This document shows, one piece after another, positions 37,401-48,000 of a DNA stretch of 64,000 nt. The notes beneath the pieces are model-generated. The model was given only the letters and a program-made list of their open reading frames with translations. It was not told the DNA's origin and did no database searches. The stretch lies in NCBI GenBank assembly GCA_051294375.1, contig CM119265.1:11533818-11597817 (forward strand). Reading direction: 5' to 3'. Source of the DNA: Paraspadella gotoi (taxonomy: Eukaryota; Chaetognatha). The translations under genes and the position numbers were made by a program. Within the stretch, counting starts at the first letter, position 1; the number at the start of each line of letters is the position of its first letter.

Positions 37401-40400
37401 GTAGACCGTTTTTTCTCGCTGGCCTGAAGCATATCCAGCTCCATCCTAAATTTTTTTCCAGCTCCGACTCCAGCTCCACTAAAAATTTTGAGACAGCTCC
37501 AGCTCCCCGCTCCCAGCTCCGACCCTTTAAAGTTTAATGATTAATGTTTGCTTATATTAAATTAGTTCTAATTTTATTAATTTACTTATTTGCTTATATT
37601 TAAATAAATAATAATTAATTAATTCATGTATGAAATCATTTGATAATTCATTTATTAATAATAATTATGTATTTTTTAATATTTAATGTATGAGAACACG
37701 ATTGTACTTAAATGTAGACAAGAGAGTATAAGAGAGTAAGAGATAAACATTTACTCCCCACATAATTAATAGTTTATTTACTTTATATAAAAATAACATT
37801 TATCTAAAATTTTACTTTTACATTTTAAAATATTTTGATTATTTATCAGGATTTTACTATCTTAGTTTAAGGCTCAGTATTTCATGAGTTATGCTGCATT
37901 GAATTCTGTTTCATGTGATCACCTTTTAAGGTGATCAAGAAAAGTAGGATACTTATGCACGTTAAAGGTCTTTACCTTAACCTTACCTTACCATCTGACC
38001 CCACCGACCGACATAAAAGGTGGCTACAGTTAGAGTAAGGGGAAGGTCTCACTCCCAATGCCAAGGAACCAAGGACAAACTTTAGCCCGCCTTGTCTTAA
38101 GGCAAGAAGAGGGCAGCCGGCAGACATATCAGGTCAGATGAAGTAGCCCAAGGCATTTTTCCAAGAGGTCCATAAAGTCTGGGAACTCAAGATCCAAATG
38201 ACCTATGACATGCCAATGACCCGGTCAAGTCGTCACTTGCTTTCCTTGTCCAGAAGCGGGGGGCCAGCTCTTTCTTCTCTTATTTTTTACTAACTCTCTT
38301 CTTTTTAATGTAGTTTATTGTTACTTTTACAATTTATTATTTAAAATGATAATGTTTGCAAACTTAAATTGTTAAATATATTAACTTATCTCAACTATCT
38401 CTTTCTTTATCCCTCACTCTTAGTACTTATTCTAAACCTGTCTTTAACCTCCCACTGTTTTTTCTTATTTTTTTTGGAAACCTCTCTCTCTCCCTCTTTC
38501 ACTTTTCACACACGCAAACCTTATAATTTGGCAAAAATTTTCACAAATGATTTATTAATTTTTTGCAGTCTAATGTTTAAAAATTTTCATTTTTTCTCCT
38601 TTTCAAAATAAATTTGTTGCATAAACAAAAACAAGAACGGTCATATCCAATGTTTTGCGCCACAGTGACTTTCTTTTCATGTGTATTTCCATGTGATCAC
38701 ATGATTAGAAAATTATTTAAAAACAAGTTTGAGCAAACAATGTCGGATCTGCCCACAATCATTATCGGTAATTAATTAATTAATTTATTTAATTAATAAT
38801 TAATTTATTCAAGTTAATTATTTAATTAATTATGAATTAATTTGATCCAAAATGTTTGTTTTGATTGATTAATTAACTGATTAATTAATTGATTAATTAA
38901 TTGACTAATTGATTAATTAATTAATTAATTATTTGATTAATTATTACATCTTGCATTTACATTTAAAATAAAAAGAAAAAGAAGCATAATCAATTAGTGA
39001 AACAGGTTCTTTGTTTTTCATTTAAACTCATTTCCACTCAACGATTCTATCGAAACTTGATTTCCAGTTTAATCACCACTTTTCTACCCAAATACAAAAT
39101 TTCAAGTCAATCGCCCATCCACTCATGAGTAATATTTTTTTGTTTTTTCCATTTAAACTCATTTCCACTCGGACGATTTCTATCGAAACTTCATATCCAG
39201 CCTCAATCAACACACTTCCCTACCACACACAAATTTCATTCCAATCCATCCATCCAATCACGAGTAATTGGTGTTTTTAGATGGTGGATTTGTGGATTGG
39301 TGAATTTAGATACTGTATTATATGGGGCATAATGCCCTGAGGCCAAAATTCGGAAAAATTATATTATTATTATTATATAATTATCTGAGTATATTATGCT
39401 GTATAAATAACATAGATTGATGGTTTATAAGTCGGGGACCTAATCCCGGTAATTGTATGGTACTGCAGCTTTAATTTTTTTTTAAATTTTTTTTTAAGAT
39501 ATAAAATTTTAAAGTACTAACTGATTTTGGCTTATTCTATAAATTTTATTTTTTAATTGAGAATTCCTTTTAAGGTATTTTAATAGGCCCACAAGGTACA
39601 AATTCTTTATATAATTAACTACAGAAGCTATAGAGGCTGATGATATAAATTGTAATTTTTTAAAATATAATTTTGTTAAAAAGAAAATAAAACTCCTTAT
39701 CTCTCTCTTTTATCACTGTTAGCTTTGGGGGCTCAGTATCGCCTCCAGTCACTGGCGCGGTTACCCTAGAACTGTCTCGCTTTGCCAACTCAAAAAGAAA
39801 TCGTTAGGACTGTGGATGGAACACAACGCCTGGGATGGTGTTTTCCCCCTCTGACCCAATGGGATTGGCTGAACGATGATGGACGTGAGGCGGTGTGAAT
39901 ATACCGCCACACTGTGATAATTTTCTATTAAAAAAAAAAAAAATTAGGCTCCCACAGCTGGAATTGTAAGTTGTGTCTCGAATACAAAAAAATTACTGGA
40001 AAATTCATTGCCTTTTTTCGAAATATTTTATTTTAATATTCATTCTGCTAATGGCCTACCATCATGAATATTTATCTCTATATTTGTCACGTCAATATGC
40101 TTAATTATATTATATTTAGAATTAGATTGTTTGAATTTTATGACGCGTCCACCAAGTCCCTGACAGTTTTTAACTATCGATCTTTTGCACACGAATTTAC
40201 GAATTCACACCTACGCTGCTTCAATCTTAGAATGCGACGAAGGAGGATCAAAGGTAAAATATATACTATTATATAGTATTTACTGTGTGTCCCAATGGTA
40301 CTTTCCATTAAAAAAAGCTTACTACTTGTGCTTACTACTAGTTACAAAAACTTTTTCAATATTTACATCACCTGCAGCGCTAGCTCATAGGTGGGCGAGA

Positions 40401-41841
40401 GAATAAGAACTTGCGGATGCGGTTGCGTAGGGTCGACCTTGTTGAGGGAGGCGATGGTGAAGGCCGCTGTTTTACCGGTTCCGCTTTGACTCTGAAAGGA
40501 GAACGAAGATTCACGTTTAGCGGTGTTGGAACAAAGACAACGAAAAAAAACAAGATCGGTTAATGTAAGGAACAAACTTGTCGTCGCCCCTTAATGCAAA
40601 CTTATGGTAGCCTAGGCTGTCTGTAAAATTAGTTCCTTAAATTAAGGCTTAATTCTCCCACGAGCGAGATTAAGAATTAAAATTGTAACGGACCTGCGCA
40701 ATAAGATTCTGTTTCGGATGTCCGAGAAGAAGAGGAAGGGCCGTCTCTTGAATCTTTGACGGTTGATTGTACCCCAAAGCGTAAATTCCTGTCGTTTTCA
40801 TGGAAACAATGCAGACCATATATTATCCTTAGAGTGAAAACGGGAATTTTCTTTCTCCCTTTCTTTCTCCGCACCCTTTAATAAATCCGGTCGAAGATTC
40901 AACTGATCAAAGGTTGAACAGGAGTAAAGCGGGGAGTTGGGATCCTTCCGTTGCACTTCCACGCTGTCCGTCACGAACTGATTCAAGACCGTATTCAAGT
41001 GTTTGTTCATCAACGAAATCTCTTCAGCCTTCGGGTGGTCCGTATCTTCCGTTCCCGCCACGACGTCCACAGCTGCAGCAGCCACTTGAGTCTTTTCCGG
41101 AGAAATGGCGGCATCGCGCTGCCGTGTGAAAAAATCGAGCGTGGAATCGGCGGCGGTGGCGAAAACGTCCAACTCTCCTCCGGGGCATTCTCCAGATCGG
41201 TTGGCCGCCAAATGAGCAAGACTCTCGTCCCTGAGCGTCTGTAGCTCGTGACTGGAGCAGGCCGAGAGTCTTTTGATCATGGCGAGTGAGGCTTGGGCCT
41301 TGGCCAATTTCTTGCTCGGCCTGGTCGACGTCTCCACGAGGGAGCCGCACGATACCTTGACGCTGACACCGAGGTGGGGCCTAGAGACGTCGAAATGGTA
41401 CTCCGGATATGGCAGGTGGTGGAGACGAATAAAGTCTAACAGCGCCTGGACGGGATGGTGCCCGCCCAAGTCCACAGAAGACGAAGATGAAGAGAGGGAA
41501 CGTGGAGTGACGTTGGAGAGCGGAGCCGGGGCTGGAGAAGGAACTGAGTGATCCACGGAAGGTACAAGGGCTTGCGTCAACGTTCGGGACAGTTTTTTAA
41601 AAGGGTCGGCGATGGGCGATGTCCTACTTCCAAAGAAGGGCGTCGACGTGGGAGCTGAAAAATCAGCAGAACCGAAGACGTTGGACGTTGGCGCTGGATT
41701 CGACAAGCTATACTGTGCGGCTGTCGCGGTTGTCGCGGCGGCTGCAGGGTTGGCCTTGATGGAAGAAATATCAGAAGAACAAAGTCCTCTCGCTTCCTGG
41801 AGATCGACGCTCGTCGCCCAATCGTCGTCGTCCAAAGCCAT
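28488..41841 (-). CDS. DDX19: DDX19/DBP5 DEAD-box RNA helicase with N-terminal dsRNA-binding domain
   Basis: DBP5/DDX19 acts with GLE1 and NUP214 on the cytoplasmic face of the nuclear pore to strip export factors from mRNA. Nine exons: 40875-41841, 40694-40788, 40372-40491, 32902-33081, 31749-31878, 29309-29513, 28944-29042, 28717-28872 and 28488-28635. They total 2100 nt, or 699 residues, with phases closing exactly; human DDX19B is about 479. Motifs present: '[15 protein letters not shown]' (Q motif), SQSGTGKT (I, about 355-362), SPTYELALQ (Ia), GTPGT (Ib), VFVLDEAD (II), FSAT (III), '[12 protein letters not shown]' (IV), '[13 protein letters not shown]' (V) and HRIGRTGR (VI, about 644-651). 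The start [17 protein letters not shown] resembles DDX19, and '[14 protein letters not shown]' precedes the core. Between them lies a unique segment of about 250 residues with a dsRNA-binding domain. Exon 4 seems to use a GC donor. Intron 3 (7.3 kb) holds a Gypsy relic. Confidence 0.96.
29682..30461. mobile_element. AACCGTTA-type MITE with long terminal inverted repeats
   Basis: This 780-bp element runs from TAGAGTTCCGATAACCG to CGGTTATCGGAACTCTA. The terminal inverted repeats are about 60-70 bp, and each contains an inner palindrome built on AACCGTTAA units. The centre is AT-rich to purine-rich with no ORF. It lies in DDX19 intron 5. A truncated relative, with the right end only, is at about 45340-45784. 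Confidence 0.75.
30536..30720. repeat. Dispersed repeat R (three copies)
   Basis: This AT-rich repeat of about 190 bp begins 'TCTTAAAAGCATAAGGATCG', contains 'AAAAATCTGGATTGACGAC', and ends 'AAATTAAAGTTACAGTTTC'. Other copies are at 33093-33290 and 42506-42690. Downstream of copies 1 and 3 there are GA runs and AGCAGC-rich segments (30880-30960 and 42790-42900), so the full element is probably larger. No coding content. Confidence 0.65.
31180..31480. repeat. Palindromic element centred on a TCA microsatellite
   Basis: The arms carry 'ATTCCTATAGAGCTTGAAAAG' on the left and 'AACTTTTAAAGCTCTATCAG' on the right as imperfect reverse complements, with a (TCA)n run at 31307-31326 near the centre. 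A related structure with (GAT)n is at about 6060-6310, and again in its assembly duplicate at about 13160-13400. Confidence 0.55.
31904..32857. mobile_element. Foldback element filling DDX19 intron 4
   Basis: The ends are TACACGGTGACAATTTTAC and its complement finishing ATTGTCACCATGTA. The two arms (about 31904-32230 and 32480-32857) are long inverted repeats around a unique centre of about 250 bp. There is no ORF. The element takes up about 93% of the 1023-bp intron 4 of DDX19 (31879-32901). Confidence 0.8.
33082..34597. other. DDX19 intron 3, left part: repeat R copy and unassigned AT-rich DNA
   Basis: Repeat R is at 33093-33290. The remaining roughly 1.3 kb up to the Gypsy gag-like frame shows no ORF, tRNA or clear repeat. 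It may include the 5' LTR and leader of the Gypsy element, but I found no second LTR copy to define its borders. Confidence 0.4.
34598..37404 (+). mobile_element. Degenerate Ty3/Gypsy retrotransposon (gag-protease-RT-RNaseH-partial integrase)
   Basis: This element lies antisense in DDX19 intron 3. In order: a gag-like frame (34598-35083); a frame-shifted CYHRTFG...CYPGC knuckle-like segment (about 35097-35160); a retropepsin-like region with [11 protein letters not shown] and 'ILGADFL' (about 35250-35470); and reverse transcriptase with '[17 protein letters not shown]', [12 protein letters not shown] and the catalytic YLDD (about 35830-36170). RNase H-like '[16 protein letters not shown]' (about 36580) follows, then [11 protein letters not shown] (about 36905) and the start of an integrase core '[21 protein letters not shown]' (about 37337-37400). 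Multiple frameshifts and stops break it, the protease has DGG where DTG or DSG is usual, and the integrase is cut before its DDE residues. No LTR pair was recognised. It is a dead, truncated copy. Confidence 0.88.
37405..40371. other. DDX19 intron 3, right part: repeats, no gene
   Basis: 37430-37530 is a CAGCTCC-type degenerate simple repeat directly abutting the truncated integrase. 37916-37940 contains a perfect GATCACCTT/AAGGTGATC hairpin. 38760-38940 is an ATTA/TTGA simple tract, and 39010-39270 carries two modules of the repeat seen at 480-1560. 39717-39911 is the 3' part of the GC-rich hairpin element. The rest is AT-rich with no supported gene. Confidence 0.6.
39717..39911. mobile_element. 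GC-rich hairpin-chain element, 5'-truncated copy
   Basis: This copy matches the last 195 bp or so of the 254-bp element, beginning in 'GTTAGCTTTGGGGGCTCAG' and ending ATACCGCCAC. It shows more substitutions than the other copies and lacks the first two hairpins. It is an older or truncated insertion in DDX19 intron 3. Confidence 0.75.
41266..41460 (-). other. dsRNA-binding domain encoded inside DDX19 exon 1
   Basis: Residues about 128-192 of the DDX19 product read [20 protein letters not shown], then a beta-rich '[16 protein letters not shown]', then '[18 protein letters not shown]'. This follows the dsRBD layout: helix 1 with HPVQxL, three strands, and helix 2 opening with the RNA-contacting KKxAK motif. 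It is in one uninterrupted frame with both the N-terminal start and the helicase linker. Confidence 0.85.
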
Positions 41842-42020
41842 ATTTTCAAGTATTCCGAACCTTGAAATTTTGGTATAAAATTATAACACAAAATGGAAAT
41901 TACCCAGTAACTCGGAACGAAAAAATTAATTAGGCTAAAGATTTGAAAAGAGAACAGAGGGATTAACATATAAATGGCAACGAGAGTAAGAGCTTTTTTA
42001 AGAATAAAATCACTCATTCT

Positions 42021-45000
42021 TCAATGTTGCTCGTCGGTTTTCGGCGACAAACGCAAAACGAAGAGAGAATTGCCGGCGCAGGGGGCCCCAGCCGTCACCA
42101 CTGCGACGTCAGCGACGTCGGGGAAAGCGAGTCGAAAATCTCGGGCTAGTTGGAAAGGGTCCAGAATTTTGGCTCCGCGGGTGTGAGAGGGCGCCACGAA
42201 AAAGGCAGACTTGGTCCAGTTCGCGGCTGCGCCCAAGTTGGCCAATTCGGCTAGAACTTTAGCGGCGAAGGCATCGAAGTGAGGAACCAGACGGGGATTG
42301 GTCGGGAGGAGTAGGAAGGCCTCGTGCTTGCCCGGTCCGGGTCGAGCTGAGTAAAGGCGTCGGCGTAGAAGTCTGTGGAGGAGATGGCAAGATTTGTTGG
42401 CGTCGTCGTCGACGAAAAAATGATCCTAGAAAAGGAAGGATTTTTCAATGATTGTTTGAGATAAATAAATATTGAAGGCGTGAGGAAATAGAGGGGGAAA
42501 AAAAAGCATAAGGATCGTCGCAATCGCATAAGAAAAATCTGGATTGACGACAAATTTTGATAATAAAAAAAATAAAATTTGAAAAAAGAAAATTAATTTA
42601 TAAACAGAAATAAAAATTCTATTTTGCGAGTGTCAATTAAAAAAAATAATAAAGTACCGAGGAAAATTAAAGTTACAGTTTTTGAAAAAAGAAAAAAAAA
42701 ACAAACTTTTTCATTATCAAAAAATAAACTGATCAGCAGAAAAAAAAAAAAAAAATGGTAACATGCACAAATGCGATGAGAGAGAAGCCAAATCGTTTTC
42801 GGACAAATCAGCAGCAGCAGCAGCTGCACAGGCAGCCAGACAAAAAGAAAGCAGCAGAAGAAAAGAGAGAAAAAGAAAGAGCCCCTGCAGAGCCAGCTGC
42901 AGATACGTTTTTTTTCCAATGAATAAGCACTGGGGAAAAGAGAGAGAGAAAGCTACATAAAATTAGGAGTCTACGTCGTTCTTAGAGATCGAGGAAGACT
43001 TTTTCAATGGAGATTTTCGTTCAAATCTGACTACCAAACAATATAAACGCTCCTGGTAAAAATTCTGATAAAATATCGATGTAAAAACACTTGATTCCGA
43101 TCCTGTTGCATCTGAAGGGCTCGCATTTTTTTCCCTTGTCAAATCATCAACATCTTGATATCAAACAAGCCAGAACAAATACTGCTTCTGGACGGAAAAA
43201 TTTTCCATCTCTGATTTTATATAGAAATGAAAGGGATTTTTTTCCTTGAAAACGATATAAACGTGACTGAGGTATGTTCCTGTTCAACAAATGAGGTCCA
43301 ATTTTGGAATGCTTTGGCAAAGTGTCTGAAGGGCTCTCAAAATTTTTCTTTACATTTTATTAGGTTATTTTGATATGATACGATCATGGTAAAGTGAATT
43401 AGTTCATTTTGGTGAAATTTTTATTTAAAGTAAAAGTAAAAGAGCTAACGATCGGAATTCTAAGAGTTTTCAACCGGGAGTCAGATTCGGGAAAAATCTT
43501 CTATGGCGAAAATCTTCCAAAGAAGGGGTGAATTTTCCGAAGATTTTGGTTAATATTTTCTATATTTGTAGTCGGATTTTTTTGAAACTTAATATTGAAG
43601 AGACAGTAATTATTGTTATGAGTTAGTGACAGAACTGTTCAATATAAGCAGTCCCTGAGCTTCGGATCAGGCTGTAACACCATGTTACAGGCGGGTTAAG
43701 CGCCCCGTCCCTCTTAACTGTCAGACGACCACCGGGTTAGAACCCCGGACCTTTGGGTTGGGAGGTGAATGACTTGCCTCCGGCACCAATGGCCGCTGAT
43801 GAACGGTTGGTGGATTTTATTCACCATAATATTAACAATATTGCCATCATTCTACCTTGGCCGGTATAAGAATATATTAAAAAAGCCTCGGGCTTTGTTC
43901 GTCAGAGCTTAGTCCTAATATAAAGGAGAAAAGAGAGAGAAGGAGACATAAAAAAAATTTGTTTGTTTTGATAAAGGGTAAACAAAACATTTAATAACTG
44001 TCCTGACCCAATTTTAAGGATATCGATGATGAGAAGCTGTATATAAATTTTCAGCTTCATACACCCAAATTTAATCTTCAAAAAGGCGATCTATAATTTG
44101 GAACGCCGACGACGACGCCACTTATGTGCAAAACTACATTAATATCGTCGCAAACGCAAAGCAATTGCGACGATAAAAATGATGCCATCTTCAATGTCAT
44201 AGCACCTAATGTACATTGTACAAATCAAATTTTGGCCTGATCAAATAACACTTTTTCACATTTATGGAGTTTGTCTTAGATCTAATGGGTACAATATCCA
44301 TTTGCCAAAATTTTGTTTTTTGATTCAATTTGAAGATCATAGGAGGTGCTTGGGCTTCTAAATGAAAGTCGAGCCTCATGAGTTAAGTTATTTTGAAATA
44401 GTTTTACTACTCCAACGTGCGGTCCATCAAACGTTGAGGGGCTGATAAGTACTTGAAAGAATTTTTAAGAAATGCGATCTCTACTACATCTTCATTGCTT
44501 AATGTCGCGGGAATAGAGTAGGGTGGTGGGTGAGAAATGAGCTTAGAAGCTGCATTTTCAAATTGACTTTTCATTTGGTCCGGATTGGCCATTGCTTGAC
44601 CGTTGCAGGTTCATTTCTGGTACCGGTTTTATGTGTGTAGAGCATTTCTGAGCTGGGATTTAAAAAGGGAGAGAGAGAGATTTTGTTGTTGTTGGTGTCA
44701 CGACTTCGGCGTGGGCTTCTTTTTATATTGAATCGGATTTACAGGGAGCGAACTAGTTTGTCTTTTGTCTTGTGGAGCAATTTTGGGTCACGTGACGACG
44801 TGGCTCAGTGAGAAAGCACATGGTCGTCGGGAAAGTCCGGTAAACGATCTTTTGTTAAGTTTGGTGTCGTTTTTTTTTTTCAGGGAGGTCAGGCCGTTGG
44901 AATTTTAAAATTCTATTTTTAATAGTCTGGGAATATAGGATTGTTCGTATGAGCTTTAAATGAAGAAGAAATGTTTTTTTTGTTTATGTAGCTTTATTTA

Positions 45001-48000
45001 AATTTTCATGGAGATATGCCTTTTTTTAAGAGATGGAGATTTTTTTTTTGCACTCGGGCTACGTTTAAATGCTCTCCTGAATTCGCAAAATACTATTGTT
45101 TTTATACTATTCCTTATAACGGTTGAGACGAGAATCTCGCTTTAAAAAAAATTCAACATTTTTCTAATAGAGAGTTTCGTTCAAATCTGACTACCCAAAT
45201 TGCAAACGCGATTGCCAGAAATTCGGGTAGAAAACAGTTGTAAAAACGCAGGATTCCGATATTGTTACATCTGAAGAGCTTGTCCTATTCGTTTTATCAC
45301 ATTTTATGATGGATTTGATATCAAACAAGCCAGGGGAAATGCCAGGGGAAAAAAAATTGGGAGAAAATAAGAAAAATAAAAAAACACTGGAAGGGAAGAA
45401 AAAAAATGAAAAAGGTAAAAGAAAAGGGAGAAGAAAAGGGAGAAAAAAAGGAGAGAAAAAAAGGGGGAAAAGAAGGAGGGGAAAAGAGAGAAAGAAAAAG
45501 AAAGGTACAGAAGGAGATTAGTATAGAAAAAAGATTAAAAGGGTTGAAAATAACAAAGGAAAAAAATAGGAAAAAATGGAAAAGAGAGAGAGGTGAAAAA
45601 GAGAGGAGAATAAGAGAGGACAAGAAAAAATTATTTTTCTTTTAAAAAATCAAAGATTTTATACCAAAAAATAAAAAAATCATATTTAAAAATTAACCGA
45701 ATTTAACCGTTAAAATAAATAGATAGGTTAAAATTATTTTTAACCGTTAATAACCGTTAACTGTTAACGGTTATCGTAACCCTATCCAGAAGGAATTTGA
45801 TGTTTGTTTCTTGAAGGTAAGTTGAAGAGTGAACTCGTTCCCTCTCTCGTTTCTCTGCCGTCGGTTTCCTGAAGGAAGCCTCCTCTCTGATTGGTCAATC
45901 AGAAGAAAAGATGGAGAAGCCAAGAGGTAATCCATTCTCTAGGTTTGAGGGATCATGTATTCTTTCAGGGGTCCAGTTCTTTAATTTCTTGATTTTGTTT
46001 CTCATTTCTTGATTATAGACTGATAAGAGCAGGCTCGATTTTTGTATTGTTTCTTGTTAAGTTGATTCTTGCAAATGAAGTTTCTCCTTGGATTTTTCCA
46101 GCTGAAGTATCTCCAGCTTGAGTTTTCATATCTTTAGCATTGTCTTTGACAGTTAGTAAGTCGGTCTGCAGTTGAGAATCAGTCTTGGCAACATTGGTTT
46201 GAGTTGAAACATATTCAGAAATGATGGCGGTTGGTGTAGTTTGGGAAAAGAAGCTCGAGTTGAGTAGGGAATTTTAGTTCAAGTTGATTTATTGCAAATG
46301 GCCTTGGATCTTTTGGTCTGGGTTGAAGCATTAGCTTTGGTTAAATGGGTTTGAGTTGAGCTGGGGACAGTTTGGGTTTTTAAAGGTAAAGCGAACATGT
46401 TTGTATTCTGCACCAAATCAAGTAGATCCATTATATTCTTGTCCAGAATCTTGGGTTTGCATTATTAGTATGCAATCTTTTGGAAAAATTCATTAGGTTT
46501 TCTAAGATGCTAATATATTGTCCTTTGAGGTCAACAGAAGTGATTGGATCTTTATAGTTTATCGCGGCCATTTTCAGTGAGTTTTTATTGTGTATTTCAC
46601 AGTAAGGGTCTTGCTATTTCTGTATCTTTAAGGTTAACATCCAATATCAACTTTCACCATTTTCAGTTGCTGAGAAGAAGTGAGATTGAGAGACAGAAAA
46701 ATGGAGAGAGTTGAAGCGAGCTTGTTTTTAGTCGCCAAGTTCAAAGTTCGATGTTTAGATTTTAAAACTTCCAAGTTTCGGTTGAAAAAGAGCAAAGAAG
46801 TAGGATTTTGTTTCTAAAATTATGCAGTTTTTTGTAGTGGTTTTGTAAAATAAAATCCATTCTTTTTGGGAAGGAAGGTTTGCCCTATTTAGTTAATTTC
46901 CGAGTTTCTATTTTTGGTTGTTAATGCAGAAAGATAGTTTCTTTGGTAATTTCCACAGTTTTTTTGCTAAGGGTTCACACAGAAAACTTAATCCACGGGG
47001 AGCCGCGAAGAAGGCGCCACTTGTCTTGAGGGGTAATGAAGGCGTGAGGGAAAAAATCGTATATTTCGCGAAGAGGAGAAACTAAAGAATATATTGCTAG
47101 ACAAAATATACCAAGGGGCAGGAGGAAGAGGAAAGAAAAGGAAGAGGAGATTTGGACGGCAAGCAAAATCCTCTGCAAATCAATAGTAAAATCTTGTTAA
47201 AAAGGTAAAAAAACTATAATATTATTTCTTTCCTCTGAAATCCCTGACCGAAACCTACTTTCGGCGAAACTCCTAGGGTAATCTTGAACCCAGACGTTTC
47301 TTCCCCCAAGTAGTCGGCGATGGCGGCGGCCTCTCCGGCGGCATCTTTCACCGGCCAATCGATCAAATCCGGCGACGCCGATTCGGCCCTCTCCTCTTCC
47401 GGCGTCCAAGTGTGTGGTCGAGATGTTAACCGGCGCCGCGCCACGCCTTCGGGATCCACGACGTCGTCGAGGACGACGTAAACGGCGTTGGTCGCAGCGG
47501 CGAGGGCGTAGTCGTCGAAAAGAGTCACGTGGGAAACACGCAGTGCGGGAAAGGCGTTCCGGAGGCGCCGCGTCTCCTCGGAAAGTGTCTCCGCGTAACC
47601 GCCGAGGACGGCGGAGCGGTTTTCATCGGCGAGGTCGTCCATGCGGCGTGAGAGACCGTAGCCGCGAATGATTTCCGGGGCCACGTTGACGAAAATGAAA
47701 TCGTGGAGACGAGAGCGAAAAACGGCGGGGATCGAGGAGGAAGAGGAGGCAGACAAGGAGGAAGACTCTCGAAAAGTGCGAAAACTCTCGAGGGCGTGGT
47801 AGAGACTCAAATCAGGTGATATTTTTGGTCCGACGCACTCGGGCCACGTCAAAAATTGGGCGTCTGGAACCAAAGGGGCGTGTCGTGTCAGTCGCTCCTT
47901 CGAGAGAGACGTAGAGGACAAGAGCATGCAGAGAACGATGGGCGGAACGACGGGAGAAGGGGCCGAATTATCAAGGTTTTTTTCTCGTGAACTCATCTCG

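Larger units (their letters stand above)
42426..46980. other. Intron of the unrecognised gene: repeats, no gene
   Basis: The intron contains repeat R (42506-42690), an AGCAGC/GA-rich segment (42790-42960), a hAT-like element (42964-43917) with a nested SINE-like insertion, and a truncated AACCGTTA MITE (about 45340-45784). A 61-codon ORF at 44407-44592 on the minus strand (MANPDQMKSQFENAASKL...) has no recognisable similarity and is not called as a gene. Positions 45800-46970 hold GT/TTGAGTT-rich sequence with nothing recognised. Confidence 0.55.

Noticed and set aside
44407-44592. 61-codon ORF as a small gene
   Set aside because: It is inside an intron on the same strand, with no recognisable similarity or repeat-independent support.
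45306-45645. Lys/Glu/Gly-rich ORFs as a nuclear protein
   Set aside because: They are translations of a purine-rich simple repeat inside a truncated MITE.
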